Positions 31,530-42,252 of a DNA stretch of 64,000 bases are shown piece by piece. The first letter of the stretch is position 1. Each line of letters begins with the position of its first letter. This DNA comes from Serratia entomophila (GTDB taxonomy: Bacteria > Pseudomonadota > Gammaproteobacteria > Enterobacterales > Enterobacteriaceae), in the NCBI RefSeq assembly GCF_021462285.1, contig NZ_CP082787.1, positions 1,302,001-1,366,000 of the forward strand, read 5' to 3'. The position numbers and the translations under genes were made by a program. The notes beneath the pieces are model-generated. The model searched no databases, had not been told where the DNA came from, and worked only from the letters and a program-made list of their open reading frames with translations.

Positions 31530-33428
31530 TCAGAAGTTGTTGAGCGCCTTGATCAGCGCGATCCGATCCTGCAGGCGACGTTGCTGAACCGCATCGCCGG
31601 CGGCCCGTTGCTGCCGTTCCAGCGAGGTGAGGGCGGCGCGGTAGCCGTCGGCATCCTTGAACAGCGCATCTTTGACGTTGATCGATGCGACGTTGGTGTA
31701 GCGGCCGTCATCGGTGGTCGGCACCTGAATCACGCCGTCATTGAGCAGGCGTTTGACGATGGCCCGCTGCGGCTCATAACCCTCCATGCCGACTAATTTC
31801 CAACGTTGCTGCGGCTGCCCCTGATATTGGCCCTTTTTCACTTCGCTCAGGTAGCGCAGGGTCAGGTTGCGGATGGTGCCTTCCTCTTCGCCATACTGCG
31901 CCTTGCTGTCGGACAACACCGGGAAGGATTGCCCCTCCAGCGCGCCGCCTTTTTGCGTCAGGTGGCCCATGCGGTAGCTGTTCATGCCCAGGCGAATCGG
32001 CATATCGTCGGTGACCGGCGTGCCGTCCGCCAGGCGCAGATCGCGGATGCGCGAACCGGCCGGCTGGCGCAGGTCGATGCGGTAAGTGACGCCGTCGAAG
32101 AAGTCATTGGTGGAGTATTTGGACGAACGGCGCGCCGGATTGAAGCTGTAGGTGACGTCGCCCGGTCGCAGCTGGTTAAAATAGCCGGCCGACCATTCCA
32201 TATACTGTTTCAGCGCCTTGCCGTTGAGCTGATAAACGGTGATCTCGCCGCCGGCGTATTGGTAATTGAAGGCGATGTCCTTGGCCTTGATGTCGCCAAC
32301 GTCGAGCCTGGCGCGATCGTTGTCGATCTGCAGGGCGATCACCTGCGCCAGCGGCGCGTAGTGGCGGCTGGCCTGCTGGAACAGCGCGCTGATGCCGGTG
32401 TCCTGCACGTGTACCTGCGGGATGCCTTTGAACTCGTCGGCGGGCACCAGATCGCCGCCGCTCAGCCTGGCCACCACCCGGTTGGCGTTGGCGCGCAGGA
32501 TGTCGTGATACGGCTGATAGAGCGCCAGCATGCCGCTGTCCGGCGCCAGGCCCTTGATAGGGTAGGTGTAGCTGTCCTTGTTGACCAAGGTGAATTTGCC
32601 GTCGCGCCGCTCAAACTGCAGATCGATGCGCGACAGCGCGCGGCCATATTTATCCGGCTCGGTGATAATGACGCCGTTGACCACCGCCTTGTCGATTTTA
32701 ACGTGCATGTGCCCGGCGACGATCGCCGCCAGCTGTGGGTTGGCGTTGGCGATGTCGGCCACGCCGGTGCCGGGGCGCTGGTTTTCGTTGTCGATGCCCA
32801 TGTGCGCCACCAGCACGATGGCGTCGACCTGGCTGTCGAGTTGGCTGATGACCTGTTTCACCGCCTGTACCGGATCGGTGAAATTCAACCCTTTAATGCG
32901 GTCGGTGCCCTTGGCGAATTCGGCGGTCATCGGCGTGTCCATACCGATAATGCCAATCTTCACCCCCTGACGTTCGATGATTTTATAGGCCGGTAAATAC
33001 GGCTTGCCGTCGTCCCGGAAGATATTGCCCGCCAGCGCGGCGCCCTCAAACTGCCTGAGCGGCGTAGCCAGCGCCGGCAAACCGAAATCGAACTCGTGGT
33101 TGCCCATCACCCAAACGTCGTATTTGAGCGCGTTGAAGCCCAGCATCATCGGGCTGACGGCCTCGTGCTTGAAGGTTTCGACGAAGTTGCCCTGAATGGT
33201 GTCGCCGGCGTCCACCAGGATCAGGTTGGGTTGCTCGGCGCGCAGCTTTTTCACCTGAGTGGCTATTTGGCTCAGGCTGCCCGCCAGGTTTTCGGTGTCG
33301 CTGGCGTAATCCCAGGGCACGAAGGTGCCATGCAGATCGGAAGTGCCCAGCAGGGTGATGTTAACCGTTTCAGCGGCCATGAGGTTCCCCGAGAGTCCCA
33401 GTACGGAGGCAAGAATGATTTTTTTCAT
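31530..33428 (-). CDS. Periplasmic 5'-nucleotidase / 2',3'-cyclic phosphodiesterase family protein
   Basis: 632 aa with a signal peptide (MKKIILASVLGLSGNLMA, cleavage near residue 19), so periplasmic. N-terminal metallophosphatase domain with the di-metal ligands in LLGTSDLHGTF, LVDAGDTIQGN, VMGNHEFDFG, VLVAHMGID and IVAGHMHV. C-terminal 5'-nucleotidase domain (QIDNDRARLDVGDIKAKD, FNYQYAGGEITVYQLNG, FFDGVTYRID). It belongs to the UshA/CpdB/YfkN group; the preferred substrate cannot be read from sequence. Convergent with sucD; no E. coli gene at this position. Confidence 0.88.
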   Translation of the reverse strand: MKKIILASVLGLSGNLMAAETVNITLLGTSDLHGTFVPWDYASDTENLAGSLSQIATQVKKLRAEQPNLILVDAGDTIQGNFVETFKHEAVSPMMLGFNALKYDVWVMGNHEFDFGLPALATPLRQFEGAALAGNIFRDDGKPYLPAYKIIERQGVKIGIIGMDTPMTAEFAKGTDRIKGLNFTDPVQAVKQVISQLDSQVDAIVLVAHMGIDNENQRPGTGVADIANANPQLAAIVAGHMHVKIDKAVVNGVIITEPDKYGRALSRIDLQFERRDGKFTLVNKDSYTYPIKGLAPDSGMLALYQPYHDILRANANRVVARLSGGDLVPADEFKGIPQVHVQDTGISALFQQASRHYAPLAQVIALQIDNDRARLDVGDIKAKDIAFNYQYAGGEITVYQLNGKALKQYMEWSAGYFNQLRPGDVTYSFNPARRSSKYSTNDFFDGVTYRIDLRQPAGSRIRDLRLADGTPVTDDMPIRLGMNSYRMGHLTQKGGALEGQSFPVLSDSKAQYGEEEGTIRNLTLRYLSEVKKGQYQGQPQQRWKLVGMEGYEPQRAIVKRLLNDGVIQVPTTDDGRYTNVASINVKDALFKDADGYRAALTSLERQQRAAGDAVQQRRLQDRIALIKALNNF

Positions 33429-34110
33429 AAGTTATTGTCATAAATGGAATTTTAACATAAACGGCTATTTTGCTACAAAAAAGCAACCTTTACGATCCAA
33501 TAGCGAGAAATAGGCTAATATTTGAAAGAGATTTTTTGTTTTGTGACTGCAATCACTGTCAGCGGTCATTGGAAATAAAACGTTAATTATGTCTCATAAT
33601 AAGCGCGTAATAATACAATGGCGGCCCTTTTGAATTACATTTATTTAACAAAAAAATATCATTAAAAAACAATTAAACCATCGCGCAACATGACCTCAAG
33701 AAAAATAGGCGAAATGTGCTGATGAATATGGAAATAATATGCGGATAGGCTTAAATTGTTTCAGATCAAATTAGGCCAGAGTACCTCTTCAGGCTAAGAT
33801 TTGACCTGTAACCAAAAGTCTAACCTGCATCACGTAAAAACCTATTTATTGTGTGGGATTGGGCGAGTATCATCCATGCTGTGATTATGGATGGTTGATC
33901 TTGTTGCATTTGTTACCCGTTGTCGGTTTTCATTGGTGCGCTTGAGGCCTGGCCTGTCCGGCCCTGCAGCGAGCGCGCGGTTGAAAGCGGAGAAGCTGGA
34001 TCAAATTTGTTGTTTTTAAGGGCATTCACTGCGGGGCGTTACCGGCGGCTTTGAAAAAGCGTGCCGTTAGCCGCATGTCGGAGTCTTCCTGCGAGGAGCA
34101 AGGAGTCAAG
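33429..34110. other. AT-rich regulatory region upstream of cydABX
   Basis: 682 bases without a gene, strongly AT-rich from about 33430 to 33880. It separates the divergent nucleotidase and cydA genes. The E. coli cydAB upstream region is similarly long and bound by ArcA and FNR. A GTTAATTATG stretch at about 33581 resembles an ArcA half-site, and an FNR-like site is listed separately. The last 80 bases form the cydA leader, ending with AAGGAG. Confidence 0.6.
33756..33769. promoter_or_regulatory. FNR-like site upstream of cydA
   Basis: TTGTTTCAGATCAA matches the FNR consensus TTGAT-N4-ATCAA in nine of ten fixed positions. It is about 345 bases before cydA. Oxygen-dependent control of cydAB by FNR and ArcA is known in E. 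coli; this particular site is a prediction. Confidence 0.5.
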
Positions 34111-35679
34111 ATGTTTGATATTGTCGAACTGTCGCGCTTACAGTTTGCTTTAACGGCGATGTACCATTTCTTATTTGTCCCATTAACGCTGGGCATGGCG
34201 TTTTTGCTGGCAATTATGGAAACGGTATATGTACTGTCAGGCAAACAAATCTATAAAGACATGACCAAATTCTGGGGCAAGTTATTTGCAATTAACTTCG
34301 CCCTGGGTGTGGCCACCGGTTTGACCATGGAGTTCCAGTTCGGGACCAACTGGTCATATTTCTCCCACTACGTCGGTGATATCTTCGGGGCCCCGCTGGC
34401 CATCGAGGGTCTGATGGCGTTCTTCCTTGAATCGACGCTGGTCGGCCTGTTCTTCTTCGGCTGGGATCGTCTGAGCAAGGTGCAGCACATGGCGGTAACC
34501 TGGTTTGTGGCCCTCGGCTCCAACCTTTCCGCGCTGTGGATCCTGGTCGCCAACGGCTGGATGCAAAACCCGATCGCTTCCGACTTCAACTTCGAAACCA
34601 TGCGCATGGAGATGGTCAGCTTCTCCGAACTGGTGCTTAACCCGGTTGCGCAGGTGAAGTTCGTTCACACCGTGGCTTCCGGCTACACCTGTGGCGCGAT
34701 GTTCGTGTTGGGCATCAGCTCTTACTACCTGCTGAAGGGCCGCGATATCGCCTTCGCCAAGCGCTCCTTCGCCATTGCCGCCAGCTTCGGTATGGCTGCC
34801 ATTCTGTCCGTTATCGTGCTGGGTGATGAATCCGGTTACGAAATGGGCGACGTGCAGAAAACCAAACTGGCCGCCATCGAAGCAGAGTGGGACACCCAGC
34901 CGGCTCCGGCCTCCTTTACCCTGTTCGGCATTCCGAACCAGGATAAAATGGAGAACTCCTACTCGATTCAAATCCCTTATGCGCTCGGCCTGATCGCCAC
35001 CCGCTCCACGGATACCCAGGTCACCGGCCTGAAAGATCTGATGGCGCAGCATGAAGTGCGCATCCGCAACGGCATGAAAGCCTACCAGCTGTTGGAAGAG
35101 CTGCGCAGCGGCAATACCGATCCCGCCGTGCGCGCCGAGTTCAACCGCACCAAGCAGGACCTGGGCTACGGCATGCTGCTGAAGCGCTATACCCCGAACG
35201 TCACCGACGCGACGGAAGCGCAGATCCAGCTGGCCACCAAAGACTCCATTCCGCGCGTGGCGCCGCTGTACTTCGCCTTCCGCATCATGGTGGCCTGCGG
35301 CGTGATCATGCTGTTGATCATCGGCCTGTCGTTCTGGAACGTGATCCGCGGCCGCATCGGCCAGAAAAAATGGCTGCACCGCGCGGCGCTGTACGGCCTG
35401 CCGCTGCCCTGGATCGCCATCGAGTCCGGCTGGTTTGTGGCTGAATACGGCCGTCAACCCTGGGCGATTGGCGAGGTGCTGCCGACCGCGGTCGCCAACT
35501 CTTCGCTGACGGCGGGCGACATTCTGTTCTCAATGGGGCTGATCTGCGGCTTGTACACCCTGTTCCTGGTGGCTGAAATGTACCTGATGTTCAAGTTTGC
35601 GCGTCTGGGGCCAAGCAGCCTGAAAACTGGCCGCTACCACTTTGAACAACCGACTGCCTCCGTGCAGGAAGCGCGCTAA
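34111..35679 (+). CDS. cydA: Cytochrome bd-I ubiquinol oxidase subunit I
   Basis: 522 aa, E. coli length. The start at ATG 34111 (after AAGGAG) gives [20 protein letters not shown], with haem b595/b558 ligand His19 in the first helix. Later landmarks are the haem ligand His186 region ([11 protein letters not shown]), the long Q-loop typical of E. coli-type enzymes ([25 protein letters not shown] split over 20+ residues), and [13 protein letters not shown]. It oxidises ubiquinol and reduces oxygen at high affinity under low oxygen. Confidence 0.98.
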   Translation: MFDIVELSRLQFALTAMYHFLFVPLTLGMAFLLAIMETVYVLSGKQIYKDMTKFWGKLFAINFALGVATGLTMEFQFGTNWSYFSHYVGDIFGAPLAIEGLMAFFLESTLVGLFFFGWDRLSKVQHMAVTWFVALGSNLSALWILVANGWMQNPIASDFNFETMRMEMVSFSELVLNPVAQVKFVHTVASGYTCGAMFVLGISSYYLLKGRDIAFAKRSFAIAASFGMAAILSVIVLGDESGYEMGDVQKTKLAAIEAEWDTQPAPASFTLFGIPNQDKMENSYSIQIPYALGLIATRSTDTQVTGLKDLMAQHEVRIRNGMKAYQLLEELRSGNTDPAVRAEFNRTKQDLGYGMLLKRYTPNVTDATEAQIQLATKDSIPRVAPLYFAFRIMVACGVIMLLIIGLSFWNVIRGRIGQKKWLHRAALYGLPLPWIAIESGWFVAEYGRQPWAIGEVLPTAVANSSLTAGDILFSMGLICGLYTLFLVAEMYLMFKFARLGPSSLKTGRYHFEQPTASVQEAR

Positions 35680-35693
35680 ACAGGAGTCCACGT

Positions 35694-36833
35694 ATGTTTG
35701 ACTATGAAGTACTGCGATTTATTTGGTGGGTCCTGGTTGGCGTACTGCTGATCGGTTTCGCCGTTACCGACGGTTTCGACATGGGCGTCGGCATCCTGGT
35801 GCGCATCATCGGCAAAACCGATACCGAGCGCCGGGTGATGATCAACTCCATCGCCCCGCACTGGGACGGTAACCAGGTGTGGCTGATCACCGCCGGCGGC
35901 GCGCTGTTCGCCGCCTGGCCAATGGTCTACGCAGCGGCCTTCTCCGGCTTCTACGTCGCCATGATCCTGGTGCTGTCCGCGCTGTTCTTCCGCCCGGTCG
36001 GTTTTGACTACCGTTCCAAGCTGGAGAGCAGCCGCTGGCGCAACATGTGGGACTGGGGCATTTTCATCGGCTCCTTCGTGCCCGCGGTGGTGTTCGGCGT
36101 GGCGTTCGGCAACCTGCTGCAGGGCGTGCCGTTCCATATGGACGAGTATATGCGGCTGTTCTACACCGGTAACTTCTTCCAACTGCTGAACCCGTTTGGC
36201 CTGTTGGCGGGCGTGGTCAGCCTGACCATGCTGGTGACCCAGGGCGCGACCTACCTGCAAATGCGCACCACCGGCGAGATCCACCTGCGTTCCCGCGCGG
36301 CGGCTCAGATTGCCACCCTGGTGATGGCGGTGTGCTTCCTGCTGGCGGGCGTGTGGCTGGTGAAGGGCATCGACGGTTTCGTGGTGACCTCCGCGCTGGA
36401 TACCATGGCGGAATCCAACCCGCTGCGTAAGGAAGTGGCTCATCAGGCCGGCGCCTGGCTGATTAACTTCAACAAGTATCCGCTGCTGTGGGCGCTGCCT
36501 GCGCTGGGCGTGGTGTTGCCGCTGTTCACCATCCTGTTCTCGCGTCTGGAGAAAGGGGCGCTGGCGTTCGTTACCTCGTCGCTGACCATCGCCTGCGTGA
36601 TCCTCACTGCCGGGGTCACCATGTTCCCGTTCGTGATGCCGTCCAGCACCGTGCCTAACGTCAGCCTGACCATGTGGGATGCGACGTCGAGCCTGTTGAC
36701 GCTGAAAGTGATGACCGTGGTCGCGGCGATCTTCGTGCCTATCGTTTTGGCGTACACCAGCTGGTCGTACTATAAAATGTTCGGCCGCCTCGACAAGAAC
36801 TACATCGAAAACAACAAGCATTCGCTGTACTAA
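35694..36833 (+). CDS. cydB: Cytochrome bd-I ubiquinol oxidase subunit II
   Basis: 379 aa, E. coli length, nine or so membrane helices. N-terminus FDYEVLRFIWWVLVGVLLIG and the conserved TDGFDMGVGIL with the proton-path acidic residue are present, as is NAPHWDGNQVWLI-like IAPHWDGNQVWLITAGGALFAAWP. It pairs with CydA in the inner membrane. It is 14 bases after cydA. Confidence 0.98.
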   Translation: MFDYEVLRFIWWVLVGVLLIGFAVTDGFDMGVGILVRIIGKTDTERRVMINSIAPHWDGNQVWLITAGGALFAAWPMVYAAAFSGFYVAMILVLSALFFRPVGFDYRSKLESSRWRNMWDWGIFIGSFVPAVVFGVAFGNLLQGVPFHMDEYMRLFYTGNFFQLLNPFGLLAGVVSLTMLVTQGATYLQMRTTGEIHLRSRAAAQIATLVMAVCFLLAGVWLVKGIDGFVVTSALDTMAESNPLRKEVAHQAGAWLINFNKYPLLWALPALGVVLPLFTILFSRLEKGALAFVTSSLTIACVILTAGVTMFPFVMPSSTVPNVSLTMWDATSSLLTLKVMTVVAAIFVPIVLAYTSWSYYKMFGRLDKNYIENNKHSLY

Positions 36834-36850
36834 GGATAAGGAGCTAAACC

Positions 36851-36964
36851 ATGTGGTATTTTGCCTGGATTCTCGGAACGCTTCTTGCCTGCGCCTTCGG
36901 CATCATTACGGCGCTGGCGCTTGAGCAAAGCGAAGCGACCAAAGCGCAGCAAGACGGCAAGTGA
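36851..36964 (+). CDS. cydX: CydX, small subunit of cytochrome bd-I
   Basis: 37 aa, the same length as E. coli CydX. It starts MWYFAWILGTLLACAFGIIT, nearly identical to E. coli, followed by a polar tail. A single membrane helix that stabilises haem binding in the CydAB complex. An AAGGAG site lies just upstream, and the TGA overlaps the ATG of ybgE by one base. Confidence 0.97.
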   Translation: MWYFAWILGTLLACAFGIITALALEQSEATKAQQDGK

Positions 36965-37260
36965 TGAGCGCGTCACTGACCGACAGGCTGTACGCCATCA
37001 CTGACAAGGGCCCCATCCGGGCCCTTTCATTGGCGCTGGCGTTGATTTTGGCGGGGTGCATCTTTTGGGATCCGACGCGTTTCGCCGCCAAAACCAGCTC
37101 GCTGGAGATTTGGGAAGGGCTGCTGCTTATTTGGGCGGTGTGCGCCGGCGTGATCCACGGCTTCGGCTTTCGGCCGCAGCGCAGCATCTGGCGCGCTTTT
37201 TTCGCGCCACTTCCTGCAATTGTGATCCTGGGCGCAGGATTACTTTACGTTTCTTTATAA
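36964..37260 (+). CDS. ybgE: YbgE, cyd operon protein
   Basis: 98 aa (E. coli 97) with three predicted membrane segments. Conserved KxPIRALSLxLALILAGCIFWDP and GVIHGFGFRPQRSIW. It is in the cyd operon in all close relatives; its exact role is not settled. Translationally coupled to cydX through TGATG. Confidence 0.93.
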   Translation: MSASLTDRLYAITDKGPIRALSLALALILAGCIFWDPTRFAAKTSSLEIWEGLLLIWAVCAGVIHGFGFRPQRSIWRAFFAPLPAIVILGAGLLYVSL

Positions 37261-37279
37261 TCTCCGCTATATCCCCGTG

Positions 37280-37306
37280 TTATGGGCCTTCATGGCCCAT
37301 AATTAT
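37280..37306 (+). terminator. Weak terminator-like hairpin after ybgE
   Basis: TTATGGGCC / GGCCCATAA, 9-bp stem, loop TTCAT, followed by TTATTTT. It lies 20 bases past the ybgE stop and before the ybgC-tol promoter region. Confidence 0.55.
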
Positions 37307-37390
37307 TTTCATTCCCATCTTGTAACCCATTCCCAACCCGATCCGTCTTGCGTATAGTAGCAGCGTTAAATTGCATTGCTGGGAAGTAGA

Positions 37391-38475
<1,085 letters not shown>

Positions 38476-38487
38476 GTAGGAGGTAGC

Positions 38488-38916
38488 ATGGCGAGAGTAC
38501 GTGGACGCAATCGGCGCGAGCTGAAGTCCGAAATTAACATCGTTCCGCTGCTCGACGTGTTGCTGGTGCTGCTGCTGATTTTTATGGCAACCGCGCCAAT
38601 CATCACCCAGAGCGTGGAGGTTGACCTGCCGGACGCCACCGATTCCAAAACGGTGTCCAGCGATGACAATCCGCCGGTGATCCTCGAGGTTTCCGGCGTA
38701 GGTCAATACACCCTGGTGGTGGATCACAACCGCATGGAACTGCTGCCGCCCGAGCAGGTAGCAGCCGAAGCCAAGTCGCGTTTGGCGGCCAACCCGAAAA
38801 CGGTCTTTTTGATCGGCGGGGCGAAGGAAGTTCCTTATGATGAGATTATCAAGGCATTGAATATTCTCCATCAGGCGGGCGTGGCTTCCGTGGGGCTGAT
38901 GACCCAGCCAATTTGA
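38488..38916 (+). CDS. tolR: TolR, proton-channel component of the Tol-Pal motor
   Basis: 142 aa, E. coli length, ExbD/TolR family. A single N-terminal helix carries the essential proton-relay Asp in NIVPLLDVLLVLLLIFMATAP (Asp near residue 23). A periplasmic domain follows. A strong TAGGAGGT ribosome site precedes the ATG. Confidence 0.98.
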   Translation: MARVRGRNRRELKSEINIVPLLDVLLVLLLIFMATAPIITQSVEVDLPDATDSKTVSSDDNPPVILEVSGVGQYTLVVDHNRMELLPPEQVAAEAKSRLAANPKTVFLIGGAKEVPYDEIIKALNILHQAGVASVGLMTQPI

Positions 38917-38997
38917 CCCTAAGGCGAATGGCAACCCGGTTCCTGGGCTTTGGTCCAGGAACCCCGTATAAGCAACACCAGTTTTTGGGAATCTATT

Positions 38998-40248
38998 TTG
39001 GTAAAGGCAACTGAGCAAAACGATAAGCTGAATCGCGCCGTTATTGTTTCGGTCGTTCTGCACTTCATATTGATTGCCCTGCTGATTTGGGGATCGCTGC
39101 AGGAAAACGTCAACATGGACAGCGCCGGCGGCGGCGGTGACGGTTCGGTTGTCGGTGCGGTGATGGTCGATCCGGGCGCGGTGGTGGAACAGTACAACCG
39201 CCAGCAGCAGCAGAGCAACGACGCGCAGCGTGCCGAAAAGCAGCGCCAGAAAAAAGCGGAGCAGCAGGCCGAAGAACTTCAGCAGAAGCAGGCGGCGGAG
39301 CAACAGCGCCTGAAAGAGCTGGAGAAAGAGCGTTTGGCGGCGCAGGAAAAAGCGGCGCAGGACGCCAAGGCGCAGGCTGCGCAGCAGAAACAGGCGGCGG
39401 AACAGCAGCAGCAGGCCGCAGAACAGCAAAAAGCGGCGCAAGCCGCCGCAGCGAAAGCCAAAGAACAGCAAAAGGTAGCGGAAGCGGCGGCGGCGAAAGC
39501 CAAGGCCGAGGCGGATAAAGTCGCCAAGGCGCAGGCCGACGCGCAGAAGAAAGCCGAAGCCGAGGCCAAGAAAGAAGCCGCTGCCGCCGCCGCCGCCAAG
39601 AAGCAGGCGGAAGAGGCGAAGAAAGCCGCGGCCGCCGCAGCAGAGCAAAAGGCCGCAGAGGCCGCCGAGAAGAAAGCGGCCGCTGAGGCCGAGAAGAAAG
39701 CGGCTGCAGAGGCCGAGAAGAAAGCCGCCGCAGAAGCCGAGAAGAAGGCTGCTGCCGAAGCCGAGAAAAAAGCGGCCGCCGCCGAGAAAGCGGCAGCGGC
39801 CAAGAAAGCCGCAGCGGACAAGAAGAAGGCCGCTGCTGAAGCCGCGAAACAGTCTGCCGACGTCGAGGATCTGTTTGGCGGCCTGGCGGACGGCAAGAAC
39901 GCGCCGAAGGGCGGTGGCGCCAAAGCGAAGGGCGACGGTAAACCGGCCGGGCAGGGCAATGCCAAAACCGCCGGGGCCAGCGGTGCAGAAATTAATGGGT
40001 ATCTCGGCCAGATTAAGGGCGCGATTGAGAGCAAGTTCTATGACGCCAGCTCGTTCGCCGGCAAAACCTGCGATCTGCGCATCAAGCTGGCGCCGGATGG
40101 CCTGCTGATCAGCGTGCAGCCGACGGGCGGCGATCCGGCCCTGTGTCAGGCGGCGGTATCTGCAGCTAAATTGGCGCATATTCCGAAACCGCCGAGCGAT
40201 GCCGTTTATCAGCATGTTAAGAATGCTACCCTTGAATTCAAACCATAA
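38998..40248 (+). CDS. tolA: TolA, periplasm-spanning energy transducer
   Basis: 416 aa (E. coli 421). N-terminal helix (AVIVSVVLHFILIALLIW) with the SHLS-like motif region. A long Ala/Lys/Glu/Gln helical domain covers about residues 70-290 and includes a 24-base tandem repeat. The globular domain III follows (ASGAEINGYLGQIKGAIESKFYD, KTCDLRIKLAPDGLL). A TTG start at 38998 is inferred because it gives the E. coli-like LVKATEQNDKLNRA. GGGA lies 7 bases upstream, and the in-frame ATG at 38950 adds 16 unrelated residues. It links TolQR to Pal. Confidence 0.93.
   Translation: MVKATEQNDKLNRAVIVSVVLHFILIALLIWGSLQENVNMDSAGGGGDGSVVGAVMVDPGAVVEQYNRQQQQSNDAQRAEKQRQKKAEQQAEELQQKQAAEQQRLKELEKERLAAQEKAAQDAKAQAAQQKQAAEQQQQAAEQQKAAQAAAAKAKEQQKVAEAAAAKAKAEADKVAKAQADAQKKAEAEAKKEAAAAAAAKKQAEEAKKAAAAAAEQKAAEAAEKKAAAEAEKKAAAEAEKKAAAEAEKKAAAEAEKKAAAAEKAAAAKKAAADKKKAAAEAAKQSADVEDLFGGLADGKNAPKGGGAKAKGDGKPAGQGNAKTAGASGAEINGYLGQIKGAIESKFYDASSFAGKTCDLRIKLAPDGLLISVQPTGGDPALCQAAVSAAKLAHIPKPPSDAVYQHVKNATLEFKP
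39664..39780 (+). repeat. 24-base tandem repeat inside tolA
   Basis: Nearly five head-to-tail copies of a 24-base unit beginning GCCGAGAAGAAAGC, at 39664, 39688, 39712, 39736 and 39760 (last copy partial), each encoding AEKKAAAE. It lies in the helical domain II, where length can vary without breaking the frame. Confidence 0.9.
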
Positions 40249-40384
40249 TAATGGTTGTTTGGGCTGAGTAATACTGCAGGGATGTACTAAGGTAACCAAC
40301 AGGGATTATGTAGTTTTGTTTGAGTTGGTTTGTTAAAATTCTGCTAATTTATCGCAGGCATCCCGCCTGGATAAGGGAGATGAG

Positions 40385-41677
40385 ATGAAGCAGGCATTTC
40401 GAGTAGCGCTAGGTTTTTTAATACTGTGGGCGTCCGTTCTTCACGCGGAAGTTCGCATTGAAATCACCCAAGGGGTCGACTCCGCTCGCCCGATTGGCGT
40501 GGTACCGTTTAAATGGGCGGGTCCAGGCACGCCTCCGGAAGATATCGGCAAGATTGTCGGCGCAGACCTGCGCAACAGCGGCAAATTCAACCCGATTGAC
40601 GTGGCGCGCATGCCGCAGCAACCGACTACCGCGTCTGAAGTGACGCCGGCGGCCTGGACTGCGCTGGGCATCGACGCCGTGGTTGTCGGCCAGGTGCAAC
40701 CTGGCGCAGACGGCAGCTACCTGATCTCTTATCAACTGGTGGATACCTCCGGTTCCCCAGGCACCGTATTGGCGCAAAATCAGTATAAGGTGACCAAGCA
40801 ATGGTTGCGTTATTCTGCCCATACCGCCAGCGACGAAGTGTTTGAGAAGCTGACCGGCATCAAGGGCGCCTTCCGCACCCGCATCGCTTACGTGGTGCAG
40901 ACCAACGGCGGGAAATTCCCGTACGAGCTGCGCGTAGCGGATTACGACGGCTACAACCAGTTTGTGGTGCACCGTTCGCCTGAACCGCTGATGTCACCGG
41001 CCTGGTCGCCGGACGGCAGCAAGCTGGCGTACGTGACCTTCGAAAGCGGCCGTTCCGCGCTGGTGGTGCAGACCCTGGCTAACGGCGCCATCCGTCAGAT
41101 CGCCTCGTTCCCGCGCCACAACGGTGCGCCGGCGTTCTCTCCGGACGGCAGCCGCCTGGCGTTCGCACTGTCCAAGAGCGGCAGCCTGAACCTGTACGTG
41201 ATGAACCTTGGCTCCGGCCAGATCACGCAGCTGACCGACGGCCGCAGCAACAACACCGAACCGACCTGGTTCCCGGACGGCCAGAGCCTGGCTTATACCT
41301 CCGACCAGGGCGGGCGTCCGCAGATTTACAAAATCAGCGCCAGCGGCGGTGCTTCGCAGCGTCTGACATGGGAAGGTTCTCAGAATCAAGACTCTGAGGT
41401 CAGTTCCGACGGTAAATTCCTGGTGATGGTGAGTTCCAACAACGGTGCTCAGCATATCGCCAAACAAGATCTTGGATCGGGAGCCGTTCAAGTATTAACC
41501 GGCACCTTCCTCGACGAAACGCCTAGTATTGCGCCAAACGGCACCATGGTGATCTATAGCTCCACGCAAGGTATGGGCTCCGTGCTGCAACTGGTGTCGA
41601 CCGATGGGCGTTTTAAAGCGCGTCTTCCGGCAACTGATGGACAGGTCAAATTCCCTGCCTGGTCGCCGTATCTGTGA
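40385..41677 (+). CDS. tolB: TolB, periplasmic beta-propeller of the Tol-Pal system
   Basis: 430 aa, E. coli length. Signal peptide ([21 protein letters not shown], cleavage near residue 21) followed by [21 protein letters not shown]. An N-terminal domain precedes a six-bladed propeller with repeats of the form [18 protein letters not shown] / [19 protein letters not shown] / [19 protein letters not shown]. It binds Pal and TolA. The 136-base gap from tolA is longer than others in the cluster and could hold a promoter. Confidence 0.98.
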   Translation: MKQAFRVALGFLILWASVLHAEVRIEITQGVDSARPIGVVPFKWAGPGTPPEDIGKIVGADLRNSGKFNPIDVARMPQQPTTASEVTPAAWTALGIDAVVVGQVQPGADGSYLISYQLVDTSGSPGTVLAQNQYKVTKQWLRYSAHTASDEVFEKLTGIKGAFRTRIAYVVQTNGGKFPYELRVADYDGYNQFVVHRSPEPLMSPAWSPDGSKLAYVTFESGRSALVVQTLANGAIRQIASFPRHNGAPAFSPDGSRLAFALSKSGSLNLYVMNLGSGQITQLTDGRSNNTEPTWFPDGQSLAYTSDQGGRPQIYKISASGGASQRLTWEGSQNQDSEVSSDGKFLVMVSSNNGAQHIAKQDLGSGAVQVLTGTFLDETPSIAPNGTMVIYSSTQGMGSVLQLVSTDGRFKARLPATDGQVKFPAWSPYL

Positions 41678-41721
41678 TGCATGTGTAAATATGTATGGCA
41701 AACTATAAAAGGATCAAAGAA

Positions 41722-42243
41722 ATGCAACTGAACAAAGTGCTGAAAGGGCTTCTGCTGGCACTGCCAGTTCTGGCTGTAGCAGCTTGTAGTTCTAACAAAA
41801 GCGCAAACAACGACCAATCTGGTATGGGCGCTGGCGCTGGCACTGGTACAGGTACAGAAAACGGCAGCAGCAACCTGTCTTCTGAAGAACAAGCTCGTCT
41901 GCAGATGCAAGAACTGCAGAAGAACAACATTGTTTACTTCGGCCTGGACAAGTATGACGTGAGCTCCGAGTTCGCTCAGATGCTGGACGCACACGCTGCA
42001 TTCCTGCGTAACAACCCGTCTTACAAAGTGACTGTTGAAGGCCACGCGGACGAACGCGGCACGCCGGAATACAACATCGCTCTGGGCGAGCGTCGTGCTA
42101 ACGCAGTTAAAATGTACCTGCAGGGCAAAGGCGTTTCCGCTGACCAAATCTCTATCGTTTCTTACGGTAAAGAAAAACCAGCAGTACTGGGCCACGACGA
42201 AGCGGCTTATGCTAAAAACCGTCGTGCCGTTCTGGTTTACTAA
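41722..42243 (+). CDS. pal: Pal, peptidoglycan-associated lipoprotein
   Basis: 173 aa, E. coli length. Lipobox LAVAAC with lipidated Cys22, a Gly/Ala/Thr-rich linker, then the OmpA-like peptidoglycan-binding domain ([42 protein letters not shown]). Anchors outer membrane to peptidoglycan and binds TolB. ATG 41722 is chosen over an upstream ATG at 41695, as in E. coli MQLNKVLKG. It lies 45 bases after tolB. Confidence 0.98.
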   Translation: MQLNKVLKGLLLALPVLAVAACSSNKSANNDQSGMGAGAGTGTGTENGSSNLSSEEQARLQMQELQKNNIVYFGLDKYDVSSEFAQMLDAHAAFLRNNPSYKVTVEGHADERGTPEYNIALGERRANAVKMYLQGKGVSADQISIVSYGKEKPAVLGHDEAAYAKNRRAVLVY

Positions 42244-42252
42244 GAGAATCGC

